Shown here: in pieces, positions 1 through 9,584 of the stretch
Layout of the letters: each line of letters begins with the position of its first letter
How positions within the stretch are numbered: the first letter of the stretch is position 1
Assembly: GCA_963753575.1 (NCBI GenBank)
Contig: CAVWCR010000003.1
Coordinates: forward strand, 4,464,001 to 4,528,000
Length of the DNA stretch: 64,000 bases
From: VAZQ01 sp963753575
GTDB lineage: Bacteria > Pseudomonadota > Alphaproteobacteria > Rhizobiales > Xanthobacteraceae
Reading direction: 5' to 3'
The notes under the pieces: model-generated
The model's input: only the letters and a program-made list of their open reading frames with translations
What the model was told of the DNA's origin: nothing
Databases searched by the model: none
Program-made: the position numbers and the translations under genes

Positions 1-1086
1 GAGGGCCGCATGGGCGCAGTCGCACTCGGCGTCGTGATCTTCAACGTCGTGCTGATCGCCGCAATCGCGGCGCTGCTCACCTCTGGCGTGACGGCGACGC
101 GCACGACCGGTCTCGTTCTGGCGGGCGCGGTCGTGTTGGCAGGCGTCGCGCAATTGCTGCTGGTCGGCGGCGCGCTCCTGCGCATGCCGTCCGCGCCGCG
201 GCGTCCACGCATCGGCTCCTCGCCGGACGCTCGCGCGTTCTTCGTCCTGGCCATCCCGGGACTGATCGCGGCCGGCATTCCGCAGCTCAAATTGATGGCG
301 GGCAGCATCGTGGCGTCGCCTTCGGAAGCCGCGGTGTCGTGGCTCTACTACGCGTATCGTCTCTATGAGCTGCCGCTCGGCGTGGTGTCGGTCGCGATCG
401 CGGCCGCGATCGGGCCGGCGGTCGCCGCGAGCCTGCGCACCGCTGACGCGAGCGCAATGGCGCGCGCCCAGGCGCGCGCCTTCGAGACCGCGCTTGGTCT
501 TGCACTCCCGGCCGCGCTGGCGCTGGGGCTGTTGGCAGGCGAGATTGTGGGCGTGCTGTTCGAGCGCGGCGCGTTCGGCGCACACGATACCGCTGCGGTC
601 GCGGCCGCGCTCGCCGCGATCTGCGCGGGCCTGCCCGGCCATGCGCTCGAAAAAGCGCTCGGCGCGGTATCGTTCGCGCATGAGGATACGCGCACCCCGA
701 TGCTGGCGGCGCTGGTTGGGCTCGCGGCGGCGATCGCCGGGGCGCTGATCCTTTTCCCACTGCTTGGACACGTCGGTGTCGCGGCCGCAATTGCGATCTC
801 GGACTGGCTGGGCGCGGGGCTGTTGGGCGTCGTGCTGGCGCGGCGCGGATGGCTCGCCGCTGATGCGGGGCTCGGCGCGCGACTGGCCCGCATCGTCGTG
901 GCGACCGCCGTCATGGGGCTCGTTCTCATCGCCCTGAAATGGGCGCTTGCCGCAGAGCTCGCGGGCTCCGCGACCTGGCGCGCCATCGCGCTGGCTGCGC
1001 TGGTGACGGCCGGGCTCGCAGCCTATACGGCAGCCTTGCAGTTCCTCGGTGTCGTGCGGCTAGTGCCCCGCTTCCGAAGTTCGTGA
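1..1086 (+). CDS. murJ: Lipid II flippase MurJ (MviN family), 3' part
   Basis: Multi-pass inner-membrane protein that flips the peptidoglycan precursor lipid II to the periplasm. The reading frame is open from base 1, so the start lies outside the window; about 361 residues remain of a family usually a little over 500. The visible part is a run of hydrophobic helices with the MurJ-like stretch AVSWLYYAYRLYELPLG. trpS follows, a common alphaproteobacterial order. The last codons and the stop come from an intergenic repeat: the frame crosses its CTAG border at 1060 and ends at TGA 1084-1086, giving the odd tail LVPRFRSS. The native C-terminus was probably altered by the insertion. Family assignment is confident. 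Confidence 0.88.
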   Translation, partial: EGRMGAVALGVVIFNVVLIAAIAALLTSGVTATRTTGLVLAGAVVLAGVAQLLLVGGALLRMPSAPRRPRIGSSPDARAFFVLAIPGLIAAGIPQLKLMAGSIVASPSEAAVSWLYYAYRLYELPLGVVSVAIAAAIGPAVAASLRTADASAMARAQARAFETALGLALPAALALGLLAGEIVGVLFERGAFGAHDTAAVAAALAAICAGLPGHALEKALGAVSFAHEDTRTPMLAALVGLAAAIAGALILFPLLGHVGVAAAIAISDWLGAGLLGVVLARRGWLAADAGLGARLARIVVATAVMGLVLIALKWALAAELAGSATWRAIALAALVTAGLAAYTAALQFLGVVRLVPRFRSS

Positions 1087-1226
1087 TACGCCGCAGCAAT
1101 CTCTGACACGAGCTTCAGAAGCAAAGGGGCGCTAGCAACTTTATGATTCTAGTGCCGCTTTTCGATTTGAAGTTCCTAACCGCGTTTGCCGCATCTGTTG
1201 TAGGAACTTCAAATCGGCGGCACTAG
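1060..1226. repeat. CTAG-bounded two-palindrome intergenic element, copy 1
   Basis: Two different palindromes each begin and end with CTAG: module alpha at 1060-1135 (arms around TTCCGAAGTTCGTG) and module beta at 1149-1226 (arms around GATTTGAAGTTCCTA). They are separated by the 13-nt spacer CAACTTTATGATT. Other copies or derivatives lie at 2427-2597, 3117-3283, 38407-38480 and 47101-47267. The left end overlaps the 3' end of murJ. There is no coding capacity, so this is a MITE-like or REP-like element. Confidence 0.85.
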
Positions 1227-1321
1227 GCGTGCTCGTTGCCGCCGTTCGCGGACGGGTCTGACTGCCCTTGCCCACGGCGGAGCGCCGTGGCATGCACGCC
1301 GCGAACTCAAGGACAAGAACC

Positions 1322-2356
1322 ATGGCGTTCAAGCATCTAGTGTTTTCCGGCGTGCAGCCGACCGGCAATCTGCACCTCGGCAATTATCTCGGCGCGATCA
1401 TGAAGTTCGTCGAGCTGCAGCAGAGCCACGACTGCATCTATTGCGTGGTCGACCTGCACGCCATCACGACTTGGCAGGACCCGGCCGAGCTGCCGCGCGC
1501 CATCCGCGAGGTGACGGCCGCCTTCATCGCGGCCGGCATCGACCCGAAGACCCACATCGTGTTCAACCAGAGCCAGGTCGCCGAGCATGCCGAGCTCGCC
1601 TGGATCTTCAACTGCGTCGCCCGCATGGGCTGGCTCAACCGCATGACGCAGTTCAAGGAGAAGGCCGGCAAGGACCGCGAGAATGCTTCGGTCGGCTTGT
1701 TCTCCTATCCGACCCTGATGGCGGCCGACATCCTGGTCTACCGCGCGACGCATGTGCCGGTCGGCGACGACCAGAAGCAGCACCTCGAGCTCTCGCGCGA
1801 CATCGCCCAGAAATTCAACAACGACTTCGGCGACGCAATCCAGCGGCACGGCTTTGGCGATGCCTTCTTCCCGCAGCCCGAGCCGCTCATTCAGGGGCCG
1901 GCGACCCGCGTGATGTCGCTGCGCGACGGCACCAAGAAGATGTCGAAGTCGGATCCATCGGATCAGTCGCGCATCAACCTGACCGACGACGCCAACTCGA
2001 TTGCGCTCAAGATTCGCCGGGCCAAGACCGATCCGCATCCGCTGCCGCATGACGAAAAGGAGCTTGAGCAGCGGCCGGAGGCCGACAACCTCGTCGGCAT
2101 CTACGCGGCGCTCGCCGGCACCACCAAGGCCCGTGTGCTCAACGAACATGGCGGCGCGCAGTTCTCCGCCTTCAAGAACGCGCTGGTCGAGCACCTGGTC
2201 GCGAAGCTCGCGCCGCTCAATGCCGAGATGCGACGCCTCAATGACAATCCGGCCTACATCGATTCGGTGCTGGCCGACGGCGCCGCCCGCGCCCAGAAGC
2301 TCGCGGCCGAAACCATGAGGGCGGTCAAGGACATCGTGGGATTCGTCCGACGGTGA
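1322..2356 (+). CDS. trpS: Tryptophanyl-tRNA synthetase
   Basis: Class I aminoacyl-tRNA synthetase that charges tRNA-Trp in the cytoplasm. The HIGH-type signature is GNLHLGN near residues 15-21, and KMSKS lies at residues 206-210, both canonical. The ATG at 1322 gives 344 residues, the usual bacterial TrpRS length; an upstream in-frame start would add a non-conserved 18-residue leader running into repeat-derived DNA. It lies between murJ and a universal stress protein, as in many Rhizobiales. The intergenic repeat at 1060-1226 sits just upstream, so the promoter must lie in or after it. No T-box or other leader structure was recognised. Confidence 0.95.
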   Translation: MAFKHLVFSGVQPTGNLHLGNYLGAIMKFVELQQSHDCIYCVVDLHAITTWQDPAELPRAIREVTAAFIAAGIDPKTHIVFNQSQVAEHAELAWIFNCVARMGWLNRMTQFKEKAGKDRENASVGLFSYPTLMAADILVYRATHVPVGDDQKQHLELSRDIAQKFNNDFGDAIQRHGFGDAFFPQPEPLIQGPATRVMSLRDGTKKMSKSDPSDQSRINLTDDANSIALKIRRAKTDPHPLPHDEKELEQRPEADNLVGIYAALAGTTKARVLNEHGGAQFSAFKNALVEHLVAKLAPLNAEMRRLNDNPAYIDSVLADGAARAQKLAAETMRAVKDIVGFVRR

Positions 2357-2426
2357 CCAAATATGGCTGGGCGGTCCCGGACTTGTCCGGCCGGCAAGCG
2401 TCGTGGCATGCTTGCCGGGCAACGCG

Positions 2427-2597
2427 CAGTGCCCCGCTTCCGAAAAGTTTCATGATCCTTTGCAACACCTCCATGGCACGACCTTCGGGAGCAAAGGGGG
2501 CACTGGCAAGTCTATGATTCTAGCGCCGCTTTTCGATTTGAAGTTCCTGGCCGAGTGTGCTGCAAGCGCTGTGGAAACCTCAAATCGGCGGCACCAG
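2427..2597. repeat. CTAG-type two-palindrome element, copy 2 (degenerate)
   Basis: Alpha module 2427-2506 (right border mutated to CTGG), 13-nt spacer CAAGTCTATGATT, then beta module 2520-2597 (left border CTAG, right border CCAG). Both palindromes carry mismatches in their arms, so this copy looks older than copy 1. It fills most of the 269-nt gap between trpS and the universal stress protein gene. Confidence 0.8.
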
Positions 2598-2625
2598 CAC
2601 GGCCGCAAACCGGCCCGGGGAGGCT

Positions 2626-3120
2626 ATGAGCACTAGGCGGCGCAGCTACGAATTGGGCCATTCGCCGAAATTCCTGGTCGTCATCGACGACACCCCGGAA
2701 TGCGACCGCGCGCTCTATTTCGCGAGCCGCCGGGCGCTGCGCATCGGCGCCACCGTGGTCATGCTGCGGGTCATCGAGACAGCGGACCGCAATCAGCAGT
2801 GGCTTGGGGTGGCCGACATCATGCGGGCGGAGGCGCACGAGGAGGCGAGCGCCATCCTCGAGCGCCATGCGGCACGATCGAGCAGCATCACCGGCACCCA
2901 GCCGGAACGCGTGGTCCGGGAGGGCGACAAGGTCGACGAAATGCTCAAGCTGATCGACCAGGACGAGGATATCGCGGCCCTGATACTCGCTGCCGGCACT
3001 GCCAACGAGGGCCCCGGCCCGCTGGTGTCGAGCTTCACCAAGAGCGCCGGTACGTTCCCGATCCCGGTCGCGATCGTGCCCGGCCACCTCAGCGACGAAG
3101 ACCTTGATTCGATGACCTAG
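2626..3120 (+). CDS. Universal stress protein (UspA family)
   Basis: Small cytoplasmic alpha/beta nucleotide-binding-fold protein associated with stress endurance. The Usp core is visible as FLVVIDDTPECDRAL near the N-terminus, with a second half ending PVAIVPGHLSDEDL. The ATG at 2626 (164 residues) is preferred because GGGGAGG lies just upstream; the longer frame from 2557 would be encoded by repeat DNA. The typical C-terminal ATP-binding glycine pattern is weak, so ATP binding is uncertain. The stop codon TAG (3118-3120) lies in the CTAG border of repeat copy 3. It sits between trpS and nfuA, a conserved Rhizobiales arrangement. Confidence 0.85.
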   Translation: MSTRRRSYELGHSPKFLVVIDDTPECDRALYFASRRALRIGATVVMLRVIETADRNQQWLGVADIMRAEAHEEASAILERHAARSSSITGTQPERVVREGDKVDEMLKLIDQDEDIAALILAAGTANEGPGPLVSSFTKSAGTFPIPVAIVPGHLSDEDLDSMT

Positions 3121-3283
3121 TGCCGCCGATTTGAAGGTCCTACCCCACCTGCAGCAAGCTCGATTAGGAACTTCAAATCGTAAAGCGGCACTGGAATCAT
3201 AGAGTTGCCAGTGTCCCTTTGTTTCCGAAGGTCGTGTCAGAGGTTGCTGCGAGGTATCACGAACTTCGGAAACGGGGCACTAG
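3117..3283. repeat. CTAG-type two-palindrome element, copy 3 (inverted)
   Basis: Beta module 3117-3194, 13-nt spacer AATCATAGAGTTG (reverse complement of the copy-1 spacer with one change), then alpha module to 3283, ending CTAG. The orientation is opposite to copies 1 and 2. Its left CTAG supplies the TAG stop of the universal stress protein gene. It lies between that gene and nfuA. Confidence 0.85.
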
Positions 3284-3436
3284 GACGCCAATTGGCGGCC
3301 TGACCCTAGCCGGACGCATGCCTGGGGATTGGCACAGTCCCGCCGGAGTGAACTTCCTTTAGGCTCTCCCAGTGACTAGATTGGGGGTAACCCATTATCA
3401 GCGGCGCGGGACCTGAGCCGCGCCAGGGAGCCGACC

Positions 3437-4000
3437 ATGTTCATCCAGACCGAGCCGACGCCAAATCCCGCCGCGCTCAAGTTTCTGCCGGGCCGAGCGG
3501 TCCTGCCGCACGGGACGCTCGATATCCGCGACAAGGAGGCGGCCGCGCAATCGCCACTCGCCGAGCGACTGTTTGAAGTTGCGGGCGTGAGCGGCGTCTT
3601 TTTCGGGTCCGACTTCATCTCGGTCACGAAGGCGAGCGGCGAATGGCAACAGCTCAAGCCGGCGATCCTCGGCGCCATCATGGAGCATTTCATGTCGGGC
3701 GCGCCGCTCCTGCGTGGCGAGGCCGGCGCAGCGCCCGCCGCCGGGGACGACGAATTCTTCAACGCCGAGGATGCCGAGACGGTCGCCACCATCAAGGAAC
3801 TGCTCGAGACCCGCGTGCGCCCCGCCGTTGAAAATGACGGCGGCGACATCACGTTCCGCGGCTTCAAGGACGGCATCGTGTTCCTCGACATGAAGGGCGC
3901 CTGTGCGGGCTGTCCATCGTCGACCGCGACATTGCGCCACGGCATCCAGAACCTCCTGCGCCACTACGTGCCGGACGTGATCGAGGTGCGGCCGATGTAG
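3437..4000 (+). CDS. nfuA: NfuA-type iron-sulfur cluster carrier
   Basis: Scaffold/carrier protein that delivers Fe-S clusters to apo-targets. The N-terminal Nfu_N domain begins MFIQTEPTPNPAALKF, and the C-terminal NifU-like domain carries the cluster-binding CxxC at residues 156-159 (CAGC, followed by PSS). At 187 residues it has the normal length for the alphaproteobacterial Nfu_N-NifU form. The ATG at 3437 matches the conserved N-terminus. Downstream are tsaB and rimI. Nearby miaB is a plausible client, because it is a radical-SAM enzyme with two Fe-S clusters; that link is inference. Confidence 0.93.
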   Translation: MFIQTEPTPNPAALKFLPGRAVLPHGTLDIRDKEAAAQSPLAERLFEVAGVSGVFFGSDFISVTKASGEWQQLKPAILGAIMEHFMSGAPLLRGEAGAAPAAGDDEFFNAEDAETVATIKELLETRVRPAVENDGGDITFRGFKDGIVFLDMKGACAGCPSSTATLRHGIQNLLRHYVPDVIEVRPM

Positions 4001-4064
4001 CTGCGTAGGTGAGGCGGCGCTCCCATGCTTCCGCCTCCTGCTGCTCCTTCCGGCCGTCCTGACC

Positions 4065-4748
4065 ATGCGCGTCCTCGCGATCGATACCGCCCTTGATGCT
4101 TGCTCGGCCGCCGTGCTCGACACCGACCGCCAAGCGATCGCCGCAAGCGAGACGCTGACCATGCGGCGCGGCCATGCCGAAGCGGTGATGCCGTTGATTG
4201 CGCGCGTCATGGACCGGGCTGCGATCGAGTTCAGGGAGCTTGATCGGATCGCTGTCACCATCGGGCCCGGGAGCTTCACGGGACTGCGGGTTGGGATATC
4301 GGCGGCGCGCGGCATTGCGCTTGCGGCCGGCAAGCCCGCGATCGGCCTCACGACGCTCGCCGCCTTCGCGGCGCCCCACATCGCGGAGGATGACACACTG
4401 CCGGTCGTGGCAGCGATCGATGCCAGGCACGACCACGTCTACCTGCAGGTCTTCGGCTCTCGCGGCCGCACCCTGGTGGCGCCCAAGGTCGCATCGTTGC
4501 GTGAGGCCGTGCGGGCCGCGCTCTCAGGCCCGGCGCGCATCGTCGGCTCCGCCGCCAGCTTGATCGCGGCGGCGTGGCCGAAAGCGGAGCCGCCGCCCGC
4601 GACCGTCGATCAGCGGGGAGCGCCCGACATCAGCTGGATCGCGCGGCTCGCCGCCGCCGCTGCCGACAGCGCCGGATCGCCCAAGCCGCTCTATCTGCGC
4701 GCTCCCGATGCGCAGCCGCAGGATGCCGCCCGCCTGCCCCGCCGATGA
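4065..4748 (+). CDS. tsaB: tRNA t6A biosynthesis protein TsaB
   Basis: Non-catalytic partner (ASKHA fold) of TsaD in the complex that makes N6-threonylcarbamoyladenosine at position 37 of ANN-decoding tRNAs. The N-terminus MRVLAIDTALDACSAA and the motif TIGPGSFTGLRVG are typical of TsaB (YeaZ); 227 residues is the normal length. The start ATG at 4065 gives the canonical N-terminus. The stop TGA overlaps the first ATG of rimI (4-nt ATGA overlap), so the two are translationally coupled. tsaD is not in this window. Confidence 0.93.
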   Translation: MRVLAIDTALDACSAAVLDTDRQAIAASETLTMRRGHAEAVMPLIARVMDRAAIEFRELDRIAVTIGPGSFTGLRVGISAARGIALAAGKPAIGLTTLAAFAAPHIAEDDTLPVVAAIDARHDHVYLQVFGSRGRTLVAPKVASLREAVRAALSGPARIVGSAASLIAAAWPKAEPPPATVDQRGAPDISWIARLAAAAADSAGSPKPLYLRAPDAQPQDAARLPRR

Positions 4749-5227
4749 TGCAATTCCTCAACCGTTTGTTCGCGCGCCGCGAAGCGACCCTATCGGAGGC
4801 CCGGCCCCGCGACGCCGCCGCAATCGCAGCTCTGCATGGCAAGTCGTTCCATCGCGGATGGAGCGAAAGCGAGATCGAGAGCCTTCTGGTCGACCGCAGC
4901 GTCGTCGCGCATCGAGCGATGGCGAGAACGAGCCTTGTCGGCTTCATCCTGTCGCGCATCGCCGCTGACGAGGCCGAGATCCTGTCGGTCGCCGTTGCGC
5001 CGGCCCGCCGCGGCAAGGGGCTCTCACGCCAGATGCTCGATCTGCATTTGCGCCGCCTCGCCGGTATTGGCGTGCGTGCGGTATTTCTCGAGGTCGACGA
5101 GGACAACGTTCCGGCGCGTCGGCTCTATGCGCGCGCCGGATTTCGCGACGTCGGCCGCCGCGAAGCCTATTATCAGGACCGAACTGGCCGCAGCGCGGCT
5201 GCGCTTGTTCTGCGGCGGGACTTGTAG
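4745..5227 (+). CDS. rimI: Ribosomal protein S18-alanine N-acetyltransferase-like GNAT
   Basis: GNAT-fold acetyltransferase of the RimI group. The acetyl-CoA binding segment is visible as VAPARRGKGLSRQML (Q/RxxGxG/A type), followed by LEVDEDNVPARRLYARAGF, which is typical of RimI. Two adjacent ATG codons (4745, 4748) follow the tsaB frame; both give about 160 residues. Coupling to tsaB is the usual arrangement. S18 acetylation is the family role; the real substrate could be another protein. A Fur-family regulator gene follows 38 nt downstream. Confidence 0.9.
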   Translation: MMQFLNRLFARREATLSEARPRDAAAIAALHGKSFHRGWSESEIESLLVDRSVVAHRAMARTSLVGFILSRIAADEAEILSVAVAPARRGKGLSRQMLDLHLRRLAGIGVRAVFLEVDEDNVPARRLYARAGFRDVGRREAYYQDRTGRSAAALVLRRDL

Positions 5228-5265
5228 TCGCATTTGTGATATGCGGTTGCCGAGGAGAAAGTCCG

Positions 5266-5700
5266 GTGCCCGAGACCAAGTCGAAAGACATTGAAGCGTT
5301 GTGCGCGGCGAAAGGCATGCGCATGACGGAGCAGCGCCGCGTCATCGCCCGCGTGCTGGCGTCGGCCGACGATCACCCGGACGTGGAGGAGCTCTATCGG
5401 CGCTGTTCCGCAATCGATGATCGCATTTCGATCTCGACCGTCTACCGCACCGTGAAGCTGTTCGAGGATGCGGGGATCATCGAGCGCCACGAATTTCGCG
5501 ATGGGCGCGCCCGCTACGAGCAAATCCCCGAGACTCACCACGACCATCTCATCAACCTGCGCACCGGCGATGTGATTGAGTTCCAGTCGGAGGAGATCGA
5601 GCGCCTGCAGGCGGAGATTGCCCGACGGCTGGGCTACAAGCTCGTCGACCACCGGCTCGAGCTCTATGCGGTGCCGCTCGACGACAAGACCCGGCGGTAA
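5266..5700 (+). CDS. fur: Fur-family metal regulator (Fur/Mur type)
   Basis: Ferric uptake regulator family protein: N-terminal winged helix and C-terminal metal-binding dimerisation domain. Visible features are GMRMTEQRRVIARVL, the recognition-helix region ISISTVYRTVKLF, and the metal-site segment THHDHLIN. No CxxC zinc pairs are seen, as in rhizobial Fur/Mur proteins, where this syntenic gene often acts as a manganese regulator (family knowledge). GTG at 5266 is chosen because CGAGGAG lies 8-14 nt upstream, giving 144 residues; the longer GTG at 5236 lacks such a site. The haem motif of Irr is absent here (compare 37565). Confidence 0.88.
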   Translation: MPETKSKDIEALCAAKGMRMTEQRRVIARVLASADDHPDVEELYRRCSAIDDRISISTVYRTVKLFEDAGIIERHEFRDGRARYEQIPETHHDHLINLRTGDVIEFQSEEIERLQAEIARRLGYKLVDHRLELYAVPLDDKTRR

Positions 5701-5801
5701 GCGGCCCTGGGGTAGCTTCCACACGGCACAATTACGCTCTTCCCTTCGAGAGTCGGGAGTCCTAGGGTTGCGGCAAAAGCCGCCACATCGGGAGGAGCCC
5801 A

Positions 5802-6170
5802 ATGAAACGCAGCGCGTGGATCGTAGCGATGGCGCTTGCCGCCTCGCTGCAGGGCGCGATCGCGCAGCCCGACCAACCTCTCGATGACAAGCAGCTGTTG
5901 GGGCGAAACCTGTTCGCCCAATCCTGCGTGGTCTGCCACGTGAAAGTCCAGCTCACGACGCTGGGGGTCTATGGCCCGGCCCTGTCCAGGATGTCGTTGG
6001 GCGGGCAAGAAGACGTCATGCGTGAACTGATCAGCAACGGCACGCCGAACATGCCGGGCTTCAAGTATCATTTTCGTCCCGATCAAATCGACGCCATCGT
6101 CGCCTACCTCAAGACCTTGCCGGCACCGGCACCCGCGCGGGCCGCACCCACGGCTGCCAATCCGCACTGA
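5802..6170 (+). CDS. Secreted single-haem cytochrome c
   Basis: Small class I-type cytochrome c. It has an N-terminal signal peptide (about residues 1-21), the haem-binding CVVCH at residues 42-46, and a likely axial Met at residue 84 in TPNMPGF; the total is 122 residues. A GGAGG ribosome site precedes the ATG. It is followed 24 nt later by a large secreted protein with its own CxxCH, so the two probably form one periplasmic electron-transfer unit. The Ala/Pro-rich tail looks like a flexible linker. The physiological partner is unknown. Confidence 0.85.
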   Translation: MKRSAWIVAMALAASLQGAIAQPDQPLDDKQLLGRNLFAQSCVVCHVKVQLTTLGVYGPALSRMSLGGQEDVMRELISNGTPNMPGFKYHFRPDQIDAIVAYLKTLPAPAPARAAPTAANPH

Positions 6171-6194
6171 GCGAACGAGATCAGGAGAACCGCA

Positions 6195-8051
6195 ATGACC
6201 CGCCAACGAACCGTTGCGAACCTCGCCGCCACCACCGCTGTCGGCCTGGCCCTCCTCGCTATTGTCCCGGCCGCCGAAGCCGCCGACGTCGTGCTGAGCG
6301 GATCGATCAAGTCGGCCGCCGGCGAGACCGTGGGCGGTGTGACGGTCTCGGCCAAGGCCGAGGGTGCGACCATCACGACGACGGTCTTCACCGACGAGAC
6401 CGGCGCTTATTATTTCCCGCCCATGGCGGCGGGCAAATACAAGGTCTGGGCGCAGGCGCTGAGCTTCGAGACCGCCAAGAGCAACCTCGATCTTGCCGCC
6501 ACGAAGAACCAGGATTTCGTGCTCAAGCCGATGACCGATTTCGAGGCGCAGGTGCGGCAACTGCCCGGCGACCTGATCCTCGCCGGCCTGCCGGAAGAGA
6601 CCAATGACGACAAGCGCATGAAGCGCATCTTCCGCAACAATTGCACGAGTTGCCACACGCCGAGCTACACGCTCCAGCACCGCTTCGACGAGAGCGGCTG
6701 GAACGCGATCGTCCAGACGATGAAATCGATCAACGTCTACGGCCTCTATCGGCCGAACACGCCACCCAATCCGGTGCTCAATTTCCATCAGAAGGAGCTT
6801 GCCGCATATCTCGCTCGCGCGCGCGGACCGAAACAGGGCGGCTTCAAGATCACGACCCGATCGCGCCCATCCGGCGAGGCGGCGCGCGTGGTCTACAAGG
6901 AATACGACGTGCCGCTCAATCCAGACGTCCAGCTTCCTTCGCGCATCCCGCCGGTCAACGGCAGCGACTGGTCGATGGGAACGACCTCGCGCGGCGGCTC
7001 GCTGCCGCACGATGCCGCAGCCGATCTCGACGGCAATCTCTGGTTCGCGGCGGTGACGCAGAACAAGACCATGACGGTCGGCCGCATCAACGCCAAGACC
7101 GGCGAGCTCAAGCCGTACAAGATCAACGCGCCGAACGGCAACGCCGCCAACGCGCATGGGCTCATCCGCGATGCGAAGGGCGTCATCTGGTTCAACGCGC
7201 ATGTCCGGCGCGGCGCGCTTGCCAAAATCGACCCCAAGACCGAGAAGATCTCGGTCTACATCCCGCCAAGCGGCATGTCGCAGATCGACGGCCCGGTGAC
7301 GCTCGACTACGACGGCACCGGCGGGATCTGGGCCGGCACGCTCGACGGTGTGCTGCGCTTCGACCCGGCCGAAGAGAAGTTCACCGAGTTCAAGTCAGTC
7401 ACCCCGAAGACCGCCAAGGGCGGTCGAGGCGCCACCTACGGCATCGCGGGCGACCGCGACGGCAATGTGTGGTGGACCCAGATGGCATTCGACATCATCG
7501 CCAAGAGCGACATCAAGACCGGCAAGTCGATGGAGTGGAAGCTGCCGCCCGTGAAAGAGGAGATGGCCATCGTCACCCCGGCCGACCTCAAATTCTATGA
7601 CACCTACGCGCCCAAGGACATCGGCACGCCTTTCCCGTGGTCGCAAGGGCCGCGCCGGATCGGCATCGACCGCGCCGCCGGCGTGCTCTGGGTCGCGAAT
7701 TCCTGGGGTGGCAGCCTCACGCGCGTCGACACCAAGTCCGGCGCGATGAGCTTCGTGCCGTTCCCGAATCCGACCGCGCACCAGCCCTATGCGACGATCG
7801 TGGACAAGAACCACAACGTCTGGGCTCCGATGTGGACCACCGATCAGATCGCGAAATACGATCCGACGGCGTCCAAGTGGACGGTTTATGACCTGCCCAC
7901 GCGCGGGACCGAGGTGCGCATCGCATCGCTGCGCGACCTTCCAGGCGGCAAGCTCGAAGTCGTGTTCTGCTATCCGCGCTCGAGCAAGGTCGTGGCGATG
8001 ACGTTCCGCAGCGAGGCCGATCTCGCGGAACTCAAGCGGCAGGCCCGGTAG
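6195..8051 (+). CDS. Secreted CarboxypepD_reg-haem c-beta-propeller protein
   Basis: A 618-residue exported protein of unknown function. Order seen: signal peptide (1-30, ending AAEAA); a carboxypeptidase-regulatory-like Ig/prealbumin domain (about 31-112, with TTTVFTDETGAYYFPPMAAG); a haem c motif CTSCH at 150-154; then from about 230 a beta-propeller resembling virginiamycin B lyase (Vgb), with repeated blades such as DLDGNLWFAAV, DAKGVIWFNAH and DRDGNVWWTQM. AGGAG precedes the ATG. Co-transcription with the upstream cytochrome c is likely. Lyase activity is not implied; a redox enzyme or a sensor for an oxidised small molecule are alternatives. Start and domain calls are good, function is unknown. 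Confidence 0.75.
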   Translation: MTRQRTVANLAATTAVGLALLAIVPAAEAADVVLSGSIKSAAGETVGGVTVSAKAEGATITTTVFTDETGAYYFPPMAAGKYKVWAQALSFETAKSNLDLAATKNQDFVLKPMTDFEAQVRQLPGDLILAGLPEETNDDKRMKRIFRNNCTSCHTPSYTLQHRFDESGWNAIVQTMKSINVYGLYRPNTPPNPVLNFHQKELAAYLARARGPKQGGFKITTRSRPSGEAARVVYKEYDVPLNPDVQLPSRIPPVNGSDWSMGTTSRGGSLPHDAAADLDGNLWFAAVTQNKTMTVGRINAKTGELKPYKINAPNGNAANAHGLIRDAKGVIWFNAHVRRGALAKIDPKTEKISVYIPPSGMSQIDGPVTLDYDGTGGIWAGTLDGVLRFDPAEEKFTEFKSVTPKTAKGGRGATYGIAGDRDGNVWWTQMAFDIIAKSDIKTGKSMEWKLPPVKEEMAIVTPADLKFYDTYAPKDIGTPFPWSQGPRRIGIDRAAGVLWVANSWGGSLTRVDTKSGAMSFVPFPNPTAHQPYATIVDKNHNVWAPMWTTDQIAKYDPTASKWTVYDLPTRGTEVRIASLRDLPGGKLEVVFCYPRSSKVVAMTFRSEADLAELKRQAR

Positions 8052-8186
8052 GCGGGCGGCCCATCTATCGCGATGGCCGTTATTCCCTTTTCGGGCAAAA
8101 GCCGCTAAGAGTAAGGGCCGCGCGGGGATGCCGCGCACGACAAATTTAATTTGGATGTCAGTGACTTATATGGTCGCCAGCCCGGC

Positions 8187-9578
<1,392 letters not shown>

Positions 9579-9584
9579 AGGTCG

